In this document: positions 33,634 through 40,885 of the stretch, in pieces | How the letters are laid out: each line of letters starts with the position of its first letter | How positions within the stretch are numbered: the stretch's first letter is position 1 | Source: Bacteroidales bacterium H5 | GTDB taxonomy: Bacteria > Bacteroidota > Bacteroidia > Bacteroidales > Muribaculaceae | Assembly: GCA_001701225.1 (NCBI GenBank) | Contig: DAAQ01000049.1 | Coordinates: forward strand, 32,020-77,093 | DNA: 45,074 bases | Direction: 5' to 3' | Program-made: the position numbers and the translations under genes | Notes under the pieces: model-generated | What the model was told of the DNA's origin: nothing | Seen by the model: only the letters and a program-made list of their open reading frames with translations | The model's database searches: none

Positions 33634-35133
33634 TCACGCAAACTTGCTCCAGTCGACCTTGCTCATGTCACCGGAGGCGAGGAACTCGGTGTGGAATGCG
33701 AGCGATGCCTCGAGGGTGTGAGGGGTCTGGCCCCCACGGGTCGACAGCTTGAGATAGTCGCGCAGGAGCTCGCGATACATCGGGTGAGCGCAGTTGTCGA
33801 TAATCGAGTGTGCGCGTTCCACGGGGTCAAGACCGCGCAGGTCGGCAATGCCCTGGTCGGTGACGAGGACGTCGACAGAGTGCTCGGTGTGGTCTACGTG
33901 CGACACCATGGGGACGATGTTCGAGATCTTGCCCTCCTTGGTGATAGAGGGGCACGAGAAGATGGCGATATATGCGTTGCGTGTAAAGTCGCCCGAGCCG
34001 CCGATGCCGTTCATCATCCTTGTGCCGGTGACGTGGGTCGAGTTGATGTTGCCGAAGATGTCGGCCTCGAGCGCGGTGTTCATGGCGATTACACCGAGAC
34101 GGCGGATAACCTCGGGATTATTGGATATCTCGGAGGGACGGAGCACCATGTGCTGCTTGAAGAAGTCCATGTTCGAGATTACCTCGTCCTCGACCTCGTT
34201 GCTGACGGTGAGCGAGCATGACGAACCGAACTTGCAGCGCCCCTTCTTCATCAGGTCGATGACGGCATCCTGCATCACCTCGGTGTACATCTCGAAGGGA
34301 GGAATCTCCTTGGCGTCTGCCAGGCCGTAGAGCACGGCATTGGCCACATTGCCCACACCCGACTGCAGGGGGAGGAATGTCGACGGGATGCGTCCGGCAC
34401 GGAGCTCGGCCATGAGGAAGGCGCAGACATTGGCACCGATCTGCTTGGTGGTCTCGTCGAGCGGAGTGAAGGGCTTGACACCCTCGTAGTTGTCGCTCAT
34501 CACCACACCGACAATCTTGTCGGGGTCGAGCTTGAGCACGGGAGAGCCTATGCGGTCGCTGGGCTTGAAGATGGGTATGACGTCGCGGTGAGGGGGATCA
34601 AGGGGCAGGTAGATGTCATGGAGTCCATAGAGGGCATGACGCAGCTTCTCGTTGAGCTCGATGACAATCTTGTCGGCCATCTTGGCCACGGTGGGCACAT
34701 TGCCGACACCCGTACCGACCACTACAGTACCGTCATCCTGGATATCGCTCACCTCAATGATGGCGAGGTCAAGCTTTTCGCCAAAGAATCCGTAGCGGAG
34801 CTTCTGGGCGGCTTCCGAGAGATGAAGGTCGAAATAATGCGCGTCGTGCGAGTTGATGCGCTTGCGCAGGTCGGGATGGTTCTGATAGGGTGTACGTTTT
34901 CCGATGGCATTGGCGCGTGCCAGAATGCCGTCGCACATGTCTGACGTCGAGGCACCTGTGATGATGTTGATCTTGAAGGGCTCGCCCTGGGCGTGCAGTC
35001 TCTCGGCCTTGGCAGCGATGGCCTGTGTCACCACCTTGGGTGAACCGGGAGCGGTGAATCCTGAGAAACCGCATTTGGCATCGTTGAAAAACAGCTCTGC
35101 TGCTTCTTCGGGGGTGAGAATGGGAAATCTCAT
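33634..35133 (-). CDS. Acetyl-CoA hydrolase/transferase family CoA-transferase (succinate/acetate type)
   Basis: A 499-residue enzyme that moves CoA between short organic acids, probably succinyl-CoA and acetate or propionate, as expected in a fermentative gut anaerobe that makes succinate and propionate. The N-terminal domain has F-S-G-F-T-A-P-G-S-P-K and I-I-T-G-A-S-T; the C-terminal domain has Q-S-G-V-G-N-V-A-N-A-V (258-268 region) and the catalytic Glu E285 in E-M-Y-T-E-V. Late motifs G-G-S-G-D-F and G-I-A-D-L-R-G are intact. Length is full. The exact acid cannot be set by sequence. Confidence 0.9.
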   Translation of the reverse strand: MRFPILTPEEAAELFFNDAKCGFSGFTAPGSPKVVTQAIAAKAERLHAQGEPFKINIITGASTSDMCDGILARANAIGKRTPYQNHPDLRKRINSHDAHYFDLHLSEAAQKLRYGFFGEKLDLAIIEVSDIQDDGTVVVGTGVGNVPTVAKMADKIVIELNEKLRHALYGLHDIYLPLDPPHRDVIPIFKPSDRIGSPVLKLDPDKIVGVVMSDNYEGVKPFTPLDETTKQIGANVCAFLMAELRAGRIPSTFLPLQSGVGNVANAVLYGLADAKEIPPFEMYTEVMQDAVIDLMKKGRCKFGSSCSLTVSNEVEDEVISNMDFFKQHMVLRPSEISNNPEVIRRLGVIAMNTALEADIFGNINSTHVTGTRMMNGIGGSGDFTRNAYIAIFSCPSITKEGKISNIVPMVSHVDHTEHSVDVLVTDQGIADLRGLDPVERAHSIIDNCAHPMYRELLRDYLKLSTRGGQTPHTLEASLAFHTEFLASGDMSKVDWSKFA

Positions 35134-35162
35134 ATCGTAGTTACTGGAATTAGTAGTTTGGA

Positions 35163-35213
35163 GTTTAAGGGTTTAAGGGTTTATAGTTTTTCTAGTTCAG
35201 CTAGAAAAACTAT
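35163..35213. repeat. GTTTAAGG octamer repeat and 13-bp palindrome
   Basis: Two GTTTAAGG copies and a degenerate third (35163-35186) run into perfect 13-base arms ATAGTTTTTCTAG (35183-35195) and complement (35201-35213) around TTCAG. It lies between the stop of the small anchored protein at 35222 and the CoA-transferase start at 35133. It may end the upstream minus-strand transcript. Confidence 0.6.
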
Positions 35214-35221
35214 CCGCCTTG

Positions 35222-35578
35222 TCAGAACTTGCGTTCAAGCAGCCAGGAGTCAACCATAGCCTGCCGCCAGCGGGCGAAATGCGCCGCACGGGCTTCGGCC
35301 TCGGCCGGATCCTCGGCCACCATGGGAGGGGTCTCCTCTGCCGGGTCAGCCTCCATGTCGGCTGTCACCCTCACACCCTCGTGGGGCAGGGGCACACGCG
35401 CCGTCTCCTTAGGCTTGGCGACAGGAGTGGCCACAGCGCGCACGTCAGGGGCAGACACGGTCTCAGGGACGCGATGCGGGGTATCGTGTCCCTCTTTATT
35501 TCCATTGGCCTTCTTCAGAATCCAGTCAAGGAAATACGCGCCTCCGATGGCAAGCACCGTAAGTATGAAATTCTCCAT
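35222..35578 (-). CDS. Small membrane-anchored protein of unknown function
   Basis: A 118-residue protein with one N-terminal membrane helix (about residues 4-19, F-I-L-T-V-L-A-I-G-G-A-Y-F-L-D-W) and a long hydrophilic, A/E/P-rich and probably disordered tail ending in a helix with A-H-F-A-R-W-R-Q-A-M-V-D-S-W-L-L-E. I do not recognise the family. The start at 35578 is chosen because it opens with the helix and has a promoter matching both consensus boxes 43 bases upstream; a start 72 bases earlier would read through that promoter. It is divergent from miaB. Confidence 0.6.
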   Translation of the reverse strand: MENFILTVLAIGGAYFLDWILKKANGNKEGHDTPHRVPETVSAPDVRAVATPVAKPKETARVPLPHEGVRVTADMEADPAEETPPMVAEDPAEAEARAAHFARWRQAMVDSWLLERKF

Positions 35579-35610
35579 CAGGCAAGTCTGACTAATTGCG
35601 GAAAATTGTG

Positions 35611-35618
35611 TAATTTTG
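35611..35618 (+). promoter_or_regulatory. -7 element TAATTTTG for miaB
   Basis: TAATTTTG lies 70 bases before the miaB ATG. No TTTG is found at the -33 spacing. It lies only two bases from the opposing -7 box at 35621. Confidence 0.5.
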
Positions 35619-35620
35619 TG

Positions 35621-35651
35621 CAAAAATACCAAATATTGCCCGTTCATCAAA
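35621..35651 (-). promoter_or_regulatory. Consensus promoter for the small anchored protein
   Basis: On the minus strand TTTG (35648-35651), a 19-base spacer and TATTTTTG (35621-35628) fit the Bacteroidota -33/-7 consensus. The predicted start lies near 35614, about 36 bases before the ATG at 35578. Confidence 0.72.
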
Positions 35652-35687
35652 GAACGAGGCGAAAAAAGTTGATTCTGACCAACAAAA

Positions 35688-37028
35688 ATGACTGAAACAC
35701 GAAAATTATATATCGAGACCTACGGCTGCCAGATGAATGTGGCCGACAGCGAGGTCGTGGCCTCAATCATGGCGACCGCCGGATATGACACTGTCGCCAC
35801 CCCCGAGGAGGCCGACGCCGTGCTGCTCAACACCTGCTCTATACGCGACAATGCCGAACAGAAGGTGCTGTCGCGCCTGGCATGGCTGGGGTCGCTGCGC
35901 CGCCGTCGCGGACGTGACCTGCCACGGCTCATCATCGGCGTGGTCGGGTGCATGGCCGAGCGTGTCAGGGAAGACCTCGTCACCAACCACGGGGTTGACC
36001 TCGTCGCAGGCCCGGACGCCTACAACGACCTGCCCAACCTGTTCGCCTCGGTCGAGGCGGGCGAGAAGGCCGTAAACATCGAGCTCAGCACCACCGAGAC
36101 ATACCGCGACATCATCCCGTCGCGCCTCGGAGGCCCGAAGGTGGCAGGCTTCATCAGCATAATGCGCGGCTGCAACAATTTCTGCTCGTACTGCATCGTG
36201 CCCTACACACGCGGACGCGAACGCTCGCGCGAGCCCGAGAGCATCCTCGCAGAGCTGGCCGACCTCCGCGCCCGCGGATTCAGGGAGGCGACCCTGCTGG
36301 GCCAGAATGTCAACAGCTACAGCTACACCTATCCCGACGGGCGCAAGGTCGATTTCCCCACACTGCTCGGGATGGTTGCCGACGCGGCGCCCGACATGCG
36401 CATCCGCTTCACAACATCGCACCCCAAAGACATGAGCGACGAGACCATCGCCGTCATCGCCTCGCGCCCCAACATCTGCCGCCATATCCACCTGCCCGTT
36501 CAGTCGGGCTCTGACAAGGTACTCCGCTCGATGAACCGCAAATACACCCGCGAATGGTATCTTGGGCGCATCGCGGCCATACGTGCCGCCATCCCCGACT
36601 GCGGCATCTCGACAGACCTCTTCACAGGATTCCACGACGAGACCGAGGAGGATTTTCAAGACACGCTCTCGCTGATGCGCGAGGTCGGTTTCGACTCGGC
36701 CTTCATGTTCAAGTATTCCGAGCGCCCCGGCACATTAGCCGCCCGCACGATGCCCGACAATGTGCCTGAGGATGTCAAGATAGACCGTCTGAACCGCATG
36801 ATAGCCCTGCAGAACGAGCTATCGCTCGAGTCGAACCGTCGCGACGTGGGCAAGGAGTTTGACGTCCTCGTCGAGAGCGTCTCCAAGCGCTCTAAAGAAC
36901 AGTTTGTAGGGCGTAACTCGCAGAACAAGGCCGTAGTGCTGCCGCGAGGCGACTATCGCGTGGGCGACACCGTGAGGGTACGCATCGTGTCGGCATCATC
37001 GGCCACCCTCTTAGCCGAGCTGATATGA
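35688..37028 (+). CDS. miaB: tRNA-2-methylthio-N6-dimethylallyladenosine synthase MiaB
   Basis: A 446-residue radical-SAM methylthiotransferase that adds a methylthio group to i6A37 of tRNAs reading UNN codons. The N-terminal UPF0004 domain holds three cluster cysteines, C14 (Y-G-C-Q-M-N), C50 (N-T-C-S-I-R) and C88 (V-G-C-M-A). The radical-SAM triad is C162, C166, C169 (G-C-N-N-F-C-S-Y-C). A TRAM domain closes the protein. G-Q-N-V-N-S-Y and the R-G-R-E-R-S-R motif support MiaB rather than RimO or MtaB. The stop overlaps the tilS start by four bases (ATGA), coupling two tRNA-modification genes. Confidence 0.95.
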   Translation: MTETRKLYIETYGCQMNVADSEVVASIMATAGYDTVATPEEADAVLLNTCSIRDNAEQKVLSRLAWLGSLRRRRGRDLPRLIIGVVGCMAERVREDLVTNHGVDLVAGPDAYNDLPNLFASVEAGEKAVNIELSTTETYRDIIPSRLGGPKVAGFISIMRGCNNFCSYCIVPYTRGRERSREPESILAELADLRARGFREATLLGQNVNSYSYTYPDGRKVDFPTLLGMVADAAPDMRIRFTTSHPKDMSDETIAVIASRPNICRHIHLPVQSGSDKVLRSMNRKYTREWYLGRIAAIRAAIPDCGISTDLFTGFHDETEEDFQDTLSLMREVGFDSAFMFKYSERPGTLAARTMPDNVPEDVKIDRLNRMIALQNELSLESNRRDVGKEFDVLVESVSKRSKEQFVGRNSQNKAVVLPRGDYRVGDTVRVRIVSASSATLLAELI

Positions 37029-38326
37029 CAGGTCTCCCCGCCACAGTCGATGCGTTCTGCCGCCTCCATGCGCTGCTCCCGCCACAGGACAACCCCGTGG
37101 CGGTGGGGCTGAGCGGAGGTGCCGACTCGGTGGCACTATTGCGGGTACTCGTGAGCCTCGGTGTCAAGGTCGAGGCATATCACTGCAATTTCCATCTGCG
37201 CGGAGCCGAGAGCGACCGCGACGAGCAATTCTGCCGCGACCTGTGCCGACAGATGGGAATACCGCTCGCCATCAGGCATTTCGATGTGGCAGCCCGTATG
37301 GCCGGGACCGGCGAGTCGGTCGAGATGGCTTGCCGTGAGCTGCGCTATGGCTGGTGGCGGTCGTCGGGAGTAGGGACACTTGCCGTCGCGCATCATGCCG
37401 ACGACAATGCCGAGACCCTGCTGCTCAACCTGATGCGCGGTACAGGTCTGCGTGGACTCAAGGGAATGCTCCCCCGCAACGGCCACATCATACGTCCACT
37501 GCTCTGTGTAGGACGTGAGGAGATACTTGAGTATCTGGAATCCATCGACCAGGACTATGTGACCGACTCGACCAACGCCGCCTGCGAGTATCGCCGCAAC
37601 CGCATACGCAACCGTCTGCTGCCTGTGTTCGAGGAGCTTTTCCCGGGGAGTGTGGAGGGCATCAAGCGCACCGTCGGGAGCCTGTGGGGCAATTTCGCCA
37701 TATACGAGGATGCTGTCGGAAGGTTGCGCGGCAAATATACCGCGGCAGACTCGGGCGACATCCTTATAGACCGCATCAAGGCCGAGGAGGCCGACCCTGC
37801 GAGCGTCCTATATGAGATTCTGGCTCCCGAGGGATTCAATATCGACCAATGCCGCGACATGCTCAATCCCGCCGAGACCCTCTCTGGACGTCGTTTCGGC
37901 AACCGCATCATGGAGCATGGGGTGCTGTCGATTATCCCCCAGGAGACAGCCGCACACTCCCTCACCCTCGATGCCCCACCCTTCAGCCTCACCGAGATAG
38001 ACCGGGAGGAGTTCAAGGCCATCATCGGTTCGGGAAATGCGGGGCGCGATGTCATGTTCATGGACGCAAGCGTCCTTGACGGCAATCCAGAGTTCATGCT
38101 GCGCCCGTGGCGCGAGGGGGACAGGCTCGCACCCTTCGGCATGAAAGGGACACGTCTGGTGAGCGACATTTATTCTGACGCAAAAATTGGCGTCGCGCGT
38201 CGTAACCGCTATCCCCTCCTTGTGCTCGGCGACAAGATACTCTGGGTGTGCGGACTGCGTGCGTCACGCCATTATGCCGTGACCCCGCGGACAGAAAGAA
38301 TATTGATGATAAGATACTCGTTATGA
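37025..38326 (+). CDS. tilS: tRNA(Ile)-lysidine synthetase TilS
   Basis: A 433-residue enzyme that joins lysine to C34 of the AUA-reading isoleucine tRNA, using ATP. The PP-loop is S-G-G-A-D-S (30-35), followed by Y-H-C-N-F-H-L-R-G, A-H-H-A-D-D-N-A-E-T, and R-G-T-G-L-R-G-L-K-G-M. The C-terminal domain has R-P-W-R-E-G-D-R-L-A-P-F-G-M-K-G, typical of full-length bacterial TilS. Start and stop overlap the neighbouring genes by four bases each, so it is the middle gene of a three-gene translationally coupled unit. Confidence 0.95.
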   Translation: MTGLPATVDAFCRLHALLPPQDNPVAVGLSGGADSVALLRVLVSLGVKVEAYHCNFHLRGAESDRDEQFCRDLCRQMGIPLAIRHFDVAARMAGTGESVEMACRELRYGWWRSSGVGTLAVAHHADDNAETLLLNLMRGTGLRGLKGMLPRNGHIIRPLLCVGREEILEYLESIDQDYVTDSTNAACEYRRNRIRNRLLPVFEELFPGSVEGIKRTVGSLWGNFAIYEDAVGRLRGKYTAADSGDILIDRIKAEEADPASVLYEILAPEGFNIDQCRDMLNPAETLSGRRFGNRIMEHGVLSIIPQETAAHSLTLDAPPFSLTEIDREEFKAIIGSGNAGRDVMFMDASVLDGNPEFMLRPWREGDRLAPFGMKGTRLVSDIYSDAKIGVARRNRYPLLVLGDKILWVCGLRASRHYAVTPRTERILMIRYSL

Positions 38327-38877
38327 TACTCAAGATAAAAGGCATGGTATGCCGTCACTGCATAGAGGCGGTGACCGACCTGCTCGTCTCGGCAGGGCTC
38401 ACGGTGAAGGATGTCGCTCTCGGCAGTGCGGAAATCGAGGAGACCCTCGATGACGATGCACTGCGGATGCTCGACTCGCTGCTTGCCGCCAAAGGATTCA
38501 GTCGTCCCGTCTCGCCAGACGAGGAGACCGTCGAGCGTATAAAACAAGCCGTCATCGAGCATGTGCGTCAGGCCGACAGATGCCGCCTCAACCTCTCGGC
38601 GTGCCTTGAGGAGCATCTGCACATTCCCTATGACACACTGAGCCGCATATTCTCGTCGCTCGAAGGGCGCACGGTCGAGAAATATCAGATAGCCCAGCGT
38701 GTCGAGTGGGTCAAGGAACTGTTAGGTTACGGCGAGATGACAGTCAGCGAGATAGCCGATTATACCGGCTACTCGAGTGCCGCACACCTGTCGCGGCAGT
38801 TCAAGTCTGTCACAGGGCTCACTCCCACCGAATATCTCCGCGCCACAGCCTCGCGCCGTCCCCTCAACGAGGTGTGA
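38323..38877 (+). CDS. HMA-like/AraC-type fusion regulator
   Basis: A 184-residue regulator with an unusual build: an N-terminal domain of about 65 residues of the heavy-metal-associated fold with C10-x-x-C13 (G-M-V-C-R-H-C), a linker, and a C-terminal AraC/XylS helix-turn-helix pair (about 85-178) showing V-S-E-I-A-D-Y-T-G-Y-S-S-A-A-H-L-S-R-Q-F and G-L-T-P-T-E-Y-L-R. The family occurs in other Bacteroidota. The Cys pair suggests sensing of copper or another thiophilic metal, but no target is next to it. Its ATG overlaps the tilS stop by four bases; the in-frame start 75 bases upstream lies inside tilS and adds no domain. Confidence 0.82.
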   Translation: MILKIKGMVCRHCIEAVTDLLVSAGLTVKDVALGSAEIEETLDDDALRMLDSLLAAKGFSRPVSPDEETVERIKQAVIEHVRQADRCRLNLSACLEEHLHIPYDTLSRIFSSLEGRTVEKYQIAQRVEWVKELLGYGEMTVSEIADYTGYSSAAHLSRQFKSVTGLTPTEYLRATASRRPLNEV

Positions 38878-38908
38878 CACATACAACAGTACCGACACTC
38901 TCCACTCC

Positions 38909-40027
38909 ATGTTCAAAAAGACACTACTCGCCCTCTCGGGGTTCATCTGCCTCCATACCGCCCATGGCGCGCTGCCGCACTACACTGTAGTGAACGGAAA
39001 GGATGTGCCGTCGGCCGATGCGGGCGCCATTACACGCCTGATTGTCACATCAGACGCTCTCGGCGACAACATGACTGTCGACATATGGCTTCCGGCAGGA
39101 TATGACGGCAACAATCAGTCACGACGCTATCCTGTAATCTACACACACGACGGCCAGAACCTGTTTGACCCGGCCATGTCGTTCGCATCCGTGGCATGGG
39201 AGCTCGACAGGACTGCCACGGCACTTGCCTCGCAGGGGGTAATTTCCGTGCCGATCATAGTCGGAATCAATAACCGTGGATCCATGCGGCCCAATGATTA
39301 TTTCCCGGAGAAAGCTGCAGCATATATCCCGGAAGAGGATGTCAGCTCGACACTGATATGGGATACATGCAGCGAAGGCTTCTACGGCGACGAGCATGCG
39401 GCGTTTGTCGCCACCGAACTGAAACCTCTCATCGACTCGCTCTACAATACCTCGGCCGACCGCACGCATACCTTTGCCTTAGGCTCGTCGATGGGCGCGC
39501 TCGCGTCCCTGTATCTGCTGTGCGGGTATCCCGACATATTCGGGGGCGCCGCATGTATGTCGACCCACTGGACGGGCTCGTTCAGGATGAATCCGGACTA
39601 TACCCTCGTGCCCGACCCGGTATGCTCGCAGGCATTGCTCGGATATCTCGACGGGATGATTCCCGACCACACATCAGCCAGACTGTATATGGATCAGGGC
39701 ACCACGGGTTGGGACGCCGGTTATCTGACATACGAAGAGATGGCACGCGAGACAGTGCGCCGTCACGGATATAGCGAGACAGACGGCTCGCTGATGACAT
39801 ACGACGCAACAGGTGCAGGTCACAACGAGTGGTACTGGCAGCAGAGGGCTGACAGGCCGCTCAGATTCCTGTTGCAAGGACTGTCAAGCGGCACAGATAC
39901 AGTGACTGTTACGCCTGACAATACAGAATATCCGCTGTTCAACCTGCAGGGACAGCGCGTCGTCTCCCCTCCGCCGCCCGGGATATATGTAAGGAACGGC
40001 GCAAAGATAATGATTCTGCCCCGCTGA
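38909..40027 (+). CDS. Secreted alpha/beta-hydrolase esterase with C-terminal sorting-like motif
   Basis: A 372-residue exported esterase of the PF00756 type. A signal peptide ends near A-H-G-A (residue 20). The nucleophile is S194 in G-S-S-M-G, with the acid probably D262 (Y-M-D-Q-G-T) and the base H305 (G-A-G-H-N). The Y-T-H-D-G-Q-N-L-F-D motif after the first strand is typical of this group, which includes feruloyl and acetylxylan esterases, so carbohydrate de-esterification is possible. The last 30 residues have N-L-Q-G-Q-R-V-V-S-P...P-G-I-Y-V, matching the end of the giant protein at 10210-15227. It is only 31 bases downstream of the regulator gene. Confidence 0.85.
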   Translation: MFKKTLLALSGFICLHTAHGALPHYTVVNGKDVPSADAGAITRLIVTSDALGDNMTVDIWLPAGYDGNNQSRRYPVIYTHDGQNLFDPAMSFASVAWELDRTATALASQGVISVPIIVGINNRGSMRPNDYFPEKAAAYIPEEDVSSTLIWDTCSEGFYGDEHAAFVATELKPLIDSLYNTSADRTHTFALGSSMGALASLYLLCGYPDIFGGAACMSTHWTGSFRMNPDYTLVPDPVCSQALLGYLDGMIPDHTSARLYMDQGTTGWDAGYLTYEEMARETVRRHGYSETDGSLMTYDATGAGHNEWYWQQRADRPLRFLLQGLSSGTDTVTVTPDNTEYPLFNLQGQRVVSPPPPGIYVRNGAKIMILPR

Positions 40028-40038
40028 AGACACTACAC

Positions 40039-40081
40039 AAAACCGGCCCGGCATGACTCTGAGTCACGACGGGCCGGTTTT
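40039..40081. terminator. Bidirectional terminator between convergent genes
   Basis: AAAACCGGCCCG (40039-40050) and CGGGCCGGTTTT (40070-40081) form a perfect 12-base stem with an inner TGACT/AGTCA stem. T-runs follow on both strands. It separates the esterase (plus) from the beta-barrel gene (minus). Confidence 0.88.
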
Positions 40082-40098
40082 ATATCCCGTCAATCCTA

Positions 40099-40740
40099 TC
40101 AGAAGAGATAGGCGGCCGAGATGGTCCAGTAGCGGTTCTTGCCCTCGATGCCGGCGCTGCCGTCGATGTTGGTGAGGGTGTTGACAGCCTTGGTGAGACC
40201 GAGGCCATAACGGGCGCTGATGTCGATGTGGTTGATGAGCTGCACACCGATACCGAAATTGAGGGCCCAGTCTACAGACTTGTTCTTGTAGATGTTCTTG
40301 TAGTGGTCAACCTCTCCGCCTACATTGCCGTCGAATTTCTTGCCCGAGGTCAGGAACGACACGCTCGGGCCGACAAGCACATAGGGTGTGAGGAAATTGC
40401 TGATGACGGGGAGCGAGACGTTATAACGGAGGTTGAGGGGTATCTCGATGTAGTCACGGTCATTCTTGGTGAGGTTGTTCTGGAGAAGGAACGAGCTGTT
40501 GCGGCGGACATACATCACCGAGAGGTCGGCACCGATGCCGATGACGGGCACGCGGAACTCGGTCATGAGACCTGCGGTCCAGCCGGTGCGGTTTTCCTCC
40601 TTAAACGCATCCTCGTTGAAATGGAGCTCATTGACGGTGAGGCCTACACGCGGGCCGAACTTGAACAGACCGCCGGCCTGAGCTGATGCGCTGCCGATGA
40701 TGACGGCGAGGGCAACGAGGAGAAATCTGATTGTCTTCAT
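40099..40740 (-). CDS. Outer-membrane beta-barrel protein (paralogue of 17694-18317)
   Basis: A 213-residue exported protein with a signal peptide (about 1-22, cut near A-Q-A) and about eight amphipathic strands. It starts F-K-F-G-P-R-V-G-L-T-V-N-E-L-H-F and ends W-T-I-S-A-A-Y-L-F with a C-terminal aromatic, as barrels recognised by the Bam machine do. The paralogue at 17694 shares this opening and the N-terminal G-x-x-A-G-x-x-x-E-x-x-x-P-x-I-G layout. Function unknown. It follows the carboxyltransferase gene after 142 bases filled by heptamer repeats. Confidence 0.85.
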   Translation of the reverse strand: MKTIRFLLVALAVIIGSASAQAGGLFKFGPRVGLTVNELHFNEDAFKEENRTGWTAGLMTEFRVPVIGIGADLSVMYVRRNSSFLLQNNLTKNDRDYIEIPLNLRYNVSLPVISNFLTPYVLVGPSVSFLTSGKKFDGNVGGEVDHYKNIYKNKSVDWALNFGIGVQLINHIDISARYGLGLTKAVNTLTNIDGSAGIEGKNRYWTISAAYLF

Positions 40741-40770
40741 AGTTAAATTTGGTGTGTTGGGTGGATATTT

Positions 40771-40885
40771 ATGGTTATGGGTTAAGGGTTAAAGGTTAAG
40801 GGTTAGAGGTTAAAAGGGTTTAGCAAGCGGGTGAAGGCGGGTGTATGTAACCTTTAACCTTTAACCCTTAACCTTTAACCTTTTA
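40771..40885. repeat. GGTTAAA/GGGTTAA heptamer repeats in inverted arrangement
   Basis: About six GGTTAAA/GGTTAAG words (40773-40820) face five of the complement (40849-40882) across a 28-base spacer. The carboxyltransferase stop lies within the right arm. It looks like an imperfect hairpin that can pair in several registers and may serve as its terminator. Confidence 0.7.

Noticed and set aside
40771..40885. A telomere or CRISPR array based on GGGTTA-like repeats
   Set aside because: The words are short, imperfect and contiguous without spacers, and the site is internal; an intergenic hairpin-type repeat fits better.
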